A DNA stretch of 64,000 nt, from NCBI RefSeq assembly GCF_000003815.2, contig NC_049992.1:10404755-10468754 (forward strand). The letters run 5' to 3'. Numbering within the stretch: position 1 is the first letter of the stretch; the number at the start of each line of letters is the position of its first letter. Position numbers and translations under genes: made by a program. The notes under the pieces are model-generated. The model did no database searches. It worked only from the letters and a program-made list of their open reading frames with translations, and was not told the DNA's origin. Shown here in pieces: positions 59,431 through 64,000 of the stretch. Source of the DNA: Branchiostoma floridae (lineage: Eukaryota; Chordata; Leptocardii; Amphioxiformes; Branchiostomatidae).

Positions 59431-61048
59431 CTAACCACAGCCTGTGTTGATGAAATACACGTTTTGACTTGGTAAGAAGTTTAACTTCCGTCCTAAAACA
59501 TGGTCGTTGACACGACTGTTGTACGCACTCGTGCAAAGCAGCACGTAACTGAGTCTTATGAGTTTCCCAGCACGTGACTGGAATATGAGTTTATCCACGT
59601 ACACAGACCAGTCAATGTCAGGTAAGCTGTACATGTAGAACCTGCTGAGTTCAATGCTCTCTTATTCAAGAACTGAATGATAAACTGATGTACAATCAAT
59701 CGACGTGTCAAAAATTAAGGGTAGAAATAAAAATAAAATCTTATCTTATACAGGTGGCAGATTAGAGGACTGATAAAGATACTGGGAAGTATCAATTTAC
59801 AGGGTATTCATATGTAAAATAGGGTTTCCTATTAATAAAAGACGAAGAATGATAATGACCACACTGGTTTAACATGCCAGTAAGATAGGGTATCGGAGAA
59901 TTGCTATGTCTCAGGGAGTTTGTGATCTTCGTTGATCTGTCGACTGTTACATTGTGCTTTTGTACCAACCGGTGCGTTTTATCCTTGTTCGAGGCAACAG
60001 CACATGTACATCTTGTGAAAAAGATAAGGAACGATTCGTCCCGGGTCCTTAATCTTAAATTTTCTGCCTATCTATGGTCTTAACGTGTACGATATATGTT
60101 TTGGGTTTTCGTTTTGATTCTTCTGACCTAGTCTACCTCAGCGCTGACTAACTAACTTTTTCTCGGAACCAGGAAACGTGGTTGTGCATGGGCAATGCTC
60201 ATCATTCAAGCATTGATGTCTATTAGTCCCTTTCTCCCGTGAATACAACTGTCCTACACTAGTCTTTTATTACTACATCACTATTAGTAGTGACGTTTTG
60301 TTATCAGATGGTTGAAAATTGTGGTAGGTGTATTTGAAACTAAATATGAATATGTTTGATCATAGAATGCGTTAATGGCTGGACATTTTGACGAAGGTGG
60401 CAAACTCCCACTGCTTGTATCCTTCATTTGGCAGAAGATGGGAATTTCAAGTGCCATTAGCAAGAGGTGAATGGCCTCTGATATATAAGAAGCCGTTTAT
60501 GAGTCGTTCAAACTAAAATAAGCCAGAGCTCTGCGACCTTCGAAATCCATGTCAGGCGTATGGCGTCAATCAGTAATCACAGAGTATTGCGAACTCTCGT
60601 CGGAGTGCATTTTTTCTTTCTCAGTGTTTAATGCAAAAACGTCCCCTTTCAAGGACGCACGAAGATCGTACGTACTCAAAGTACGTAACGTTACGCACGT
60701 ACGCAAAGTACCAGATGGTACTTGTGCCATGTTGACATATACTTGCACGTACTAATCTATGTCAGCATTGCACAAATAAGAAGCATCTGCTACTTTGAGC
60801 ACGTAGGTAGGTAGGTAGCTAATCTGTTCCGTAATGATACAAGAAGATATTTTGAGTATTCGTGGGAACGTTTTTTTACCGTTACTTCCTACTCTTTTAC
60901 ATCTATTTGTTCTTTTCTAATCTACCTATCTACCTAATCATGCCTCTGTCTTTGCGTTATATTTTACTAGAATATTAAAAAAAATCCGTGCCAGATATGC
61001 TGTGTCATCATATCATATTGGTAATCTTGTTATGTTTGATCGACAGAA

Positions 61049-64000
61049 ATGAAGATAGCTACGACATCATTACTTAATGAAGTTTTCTTGCCCTATAGAA
61101 TCATCTGCCGAGGTTTTGGACGCTCACTGAGGATGTTGAACCCGATCATCTTTTACAGCTTGGGAACGTTTGTTCTAGTGGTGGGCATCGTCGGCTGGAT
61201 GGGAAACCTGCTAATTATCTATGTCTTCTTCAGGTAAGACCCCCCCCCCCACACACACACACACACATACACACACTAACGTTGCCAATTAACGAGTATG
61301 CCCGCAGAGAAAGTAATCATATAATGGTGCCACCTGCGCATTTGTTGTCCGATCTATGTACGTAGGCATTATAATGACAATGACAATGAAGTTTATTGCA
61401 TATTCATGACCTCCTAGGGCTAAATGCAGTAAGTCGCATACAAAGAGTCTGATAATTAAGCTATTCTATGTTCTACTTACGACTATATTTCTACATGCTT
61501 CCTCACTCTTCTTATATAGAATATATAGAAGTTTATTATAAGCAAGGCAATCTGAGATGGTAGGTCTACCCCATATCAATACCGCTTGCAAATTAAGAGT
61601 ATCCCTACACTGTTACATGAGTTCTTGCAAATTCCACCTAATACTATACCATTAGTCTAACCCCGAGGCGTCTCAAGTTTCCGTCTCGTAAATGGTCGTC
61701 GCCTTTTCGAATGGTCGTCGTCATATCGCTGAGTGTTCCTTACCATGCATATCCGAGCGTTTCATAACAAGAAGCAAAAGCGTTTATAAAGCAACAGTAT
61801 CGTGCTAGATGCAATTGATTATCAAAAAAAATCACGCGCAGAATCCGCGTCAAAATGCCTGAACCCTTATCATCTACGTTACTAAGCATCGCGGTGTGGA
61901 GAGAGCGTGCTAATATAATAATGATATAATATACATAAAAAGACGACGACCATTTTGTAAGGCGACTATCGTTTACGAGCCGGAAATTGCAAAACTGGAA
62001 GACAAAACCGCTTAATGATAAATGATGGAAAATTTTATTTTTACTTGTGACATGTGTAAGCTAATCAATGATGAACATCACTATTTGCATAACATCTATA
62101 AAAGCTCTAAATATTCCATGGAGCTTTGAGGTTGCCGAACTCTATTTCAATATTATCATTGACGTCGTTAACCTGGATACCAGACCCAAACCTCAAAATT
62201 TCTATCGTGTTAGATATTTTTGAGATCGGACTGGGGTCTGGTAACCAGGCTACATTGATGTGTGCATTCAACTATAAGTCACGTTGTTCCTTCCCACCAT
62301 CCAGATCTAAACATTTCCACCGAACGAAGAACGTCCTGACGTTGAACCTGGCCATCACGAACGCCCTGATGTGTGTAGCGACAGTGCCTACTTTCGTGGC
62401 GTCCAGCTTCAGTCGAAAGTGGATCTTCAGTGACACAGGTAACTAGGTTGACAGTCTCTTCCCACCACATTGCTGGGTGCCGTAAACAAACCGTCACCTT
62501 TCACATTTGACCCACACCAAACGTAAAAATCGTCATTGTTATCCTTGTTAATGACTAACATATTTCAATAACTACACTTCAATAACTCGGTTGAAAGATT
62601 TGCCTTGACCGAGGCTGACCTTTGCCAAATGTCACTCATGGACAGTTTGCTTGTTTCACCTATGAACCTGTTTGACCCTTGACCTATGTCCCCAGTTTGC
62701 CAGATGACCGGTTTCATGGCAGGGTGGTTCGGCACACAGTCTATCTGCACTCTGGCGGCGATCGCCCTCGACCGGTGCATCGCTATCACTCTGCCGATGA
62801 CCGGTAAACTAAGTCGCGGTGAGTGTTTTATGTGATGTTGTTCGGTCGTCGTTGCTGCTGTTTTAGAGCAACAGTTAACTTTTAATTATCAATTTTCTAA
62901 AGTTTTAAGTTGATTTTCATTTTGAAAATCTGTCTGTCAATCATCTTAAGGACATTGGACTCCCCAATTATCAAAGGTTTTGTTTGGTTATACAGGTCTC
63001 CATTAGTGACTGATATGTCACAATTCTTCCAGGAGTCCGGGTAATTTGTAGAGAATCACCAATTCTAGACGAAAGTTCGATCCGAGTGTTTCTGACATAA
63101 AATATGAATGAATAAATTAAGTTGATTATTGTGTCTTGCGACAAGTTGCCATCTTGTACCTCTCAAGACACCAGGATCAAAAGTAAACAAATATTACATG
63201 AATGAAATGTTTACATAACTCAAAGCGAAATGAGGCAGAGTTAGTATACAGTAAATGTTAGTAAGTCAAGTAAGTGACGTATCTAAGTTCAGTAACAACA
63301 CAGGTATAAAATCAACGCACATGAGACAGTGAGTCGAACATAAGTATTGGCTAATGATGAATTAAGAAAAAAAACAATACGTAGGAAGCTTTGTGCGTTT
63401 GAAGCAGTGACATGGCTTATAATTAGGTTCTATTTGTATCCCTACTATTCTACTGCAGGTCGCAGGGCGATAATAAGTATAGTGGTGGTGTGGCTGTGGT
63501 CCCTGGTCTGGTGTCTACCTCCGTTCTTCGGCTGGAACAAGTGGTCCATGCAGAAATACCAGACAGGCTGCACCTTCAACTATTTGTCAGGTACACTCTC
63601 CTAACCATCATTTATAGATTGTGTTTAATGTTCGTAAAGCAACAAAGAAAAACACTTCCATGCATTACCCTAGCTGTTTGTTGATGTTTTTTTCACAAAA
63701 AGATAACAGACCACAATATACAATGGTATTATAACATCAACCGTGATTCAGCAAATCCTCATATCTCTTTCGAGTGGATGTCGTACAATGTATTATTGCC
63801 ATGGTTCACCATTGTCAGTATGTTTGATCAAGGGGGAGGGGGGGGGGTCGGCCCTTACATGTTTAAGGAGTTGGTCCGTTGTGGTATGGCATTCATGTAA
63901 TGACGTTTCATTTGTCTAGACAATACATTCCAAAGATGGTACATCATGGCCCTGACGTTAGCAGTCTTCGTACTGCCAATGGTGGTGATGATAGTGTGCT
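61049..64000 (+). CDS. Opsin-like class A GPCR, 3' end beyond window
   Basis: Five exons with compatible phases: about 61049-61233, 62305-62438, 62696-62818, 63459-63590 and 63920 onward. They cover TM1 (SLGTFVLVVGIVGWMGNLLI), TM2 (VLTLNLAITNALMCVATVPT), TM3 (CQMTGFMAGWFGTQSICTLA), TM4 (AIISIVVVWLWSLVWCLPPF) and the start of TM5 (WYIMALTLAVFVLPMVVMIV). FFGW after TM4 and the ECL2 cysteine in TGCTFNYLS are opsin hallmarks, and Cys110 (rhodopsin numbering) is present. Odd points: DRC replaces DRY at the end of TM3, Thr is at position 113 and Gln at 181, so neither usual acidic counterion is there. The retinal lysine (TM7) lies outside the window, so light sensing cannot be judged. The start at 61049 is uncertain; the N-terminus lacks a glycosylation site. 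Confidence 0.8.
61370..61530 (-). mobile_element. LINE 3' tail in opsin intron 1
   Basis: Minus strand reads CTGCATTTAGCCCTAGGAGG, then CATGAATATGCAATAAACTT and CATTGTCATTGTCATT, matching the 3' end of the LINE at 20395 (CTGCATTTAGCCCACATGGG and CATGCAAATAAAGATCATTC). Only the untranslated tail remains. Confidence 0.65.
62171..62250. repeat. Short palindromic element in opsin intron 1
   Basis: CCTGGATACCAGACCC at the left and GGGGTCTGGTAACCAGG at the right form a stem; inner TCAAAATTTCTA / TATTTTTGA also pair loosely. Ends 55 bp before exon 2. No target duplication is clear. Confidence 0.65.

Larger units (their letters stand above)
53980..61048. other. Intergenic region between actin and the opsin-like gene
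   Basis: No coding exon is supported. It contains a minisatellite with hairpins (56459-56760) and a 195-bp tandem duplication (59048-59430). The 5' exon(s) of the opsin-like gene may lie in the last few kilobases, but none is recognisable. Confidence 0.45.

Overview
The window looks like genomic DNA from a chordate invertebrate, most probably a lancelet (Branchiostoma). The reasons are spliced, GC-rich coding exons in AT-rich, repeat-laden DNA, protein families of vertebrate type (a glycine-receptor-like channel, an opsin, a PMP22/claudin-family protein, a chordate-style actin, TMEM143), and many short inverted-repeat elements. The species is inferred; no barcode locus is present.

Layout from left to right: (1) a minus-strand C2H2 zinc-finger gene (CDS about 1960-3042, 12 fingers) with decayed finger remnants downstream and a MITE plus an (AT)32 tract upstream; (2) a plus-strand TMEM143 homologue (five exons, 5728-9827), divergent from the zinc-finger gene; (3) a minus-strand glycine-receptor-alpha-like anion channel filling 11770-39829, with nine coding exons whose phases all agree (552 aa); (4) a plus-strand four-transmembrane PMP22/EMP/claudin-family gene (three exons, 45966-48558, 180 aa); (5) a plus-strand actin gene (two exons, 52158-53472, 376 aa) with a TATA box; (6) the 5' part of a plus-strand opsin-like GPCR (five exons, about 61049 to the window end), cut by the edge.

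The rest is introns and intergenic DNA rich in mobile elements: TA-flanked mariner-type elements, foldback MITEs (one family with two copies, each flanked by its own 8-bp direct repeat), 5'-truncated LINE ends, a SINE-like segment and several minisatellites. I see no pathway linking the six genes; they look like ordinary neighbours.

The most notable signals are: a 67-bp minisatellite that copied the end of the receptor's M2-M3 exon together with its 5' splice site; an opsin-like receptor that lacks acidic residues at both classical counterion positions and has DRC instead of DRY; a stop codon that lies across the junction between target-site duplication and MITE; and a mariner element nested at a reconstructable TA inside a near-perfect palindrome.
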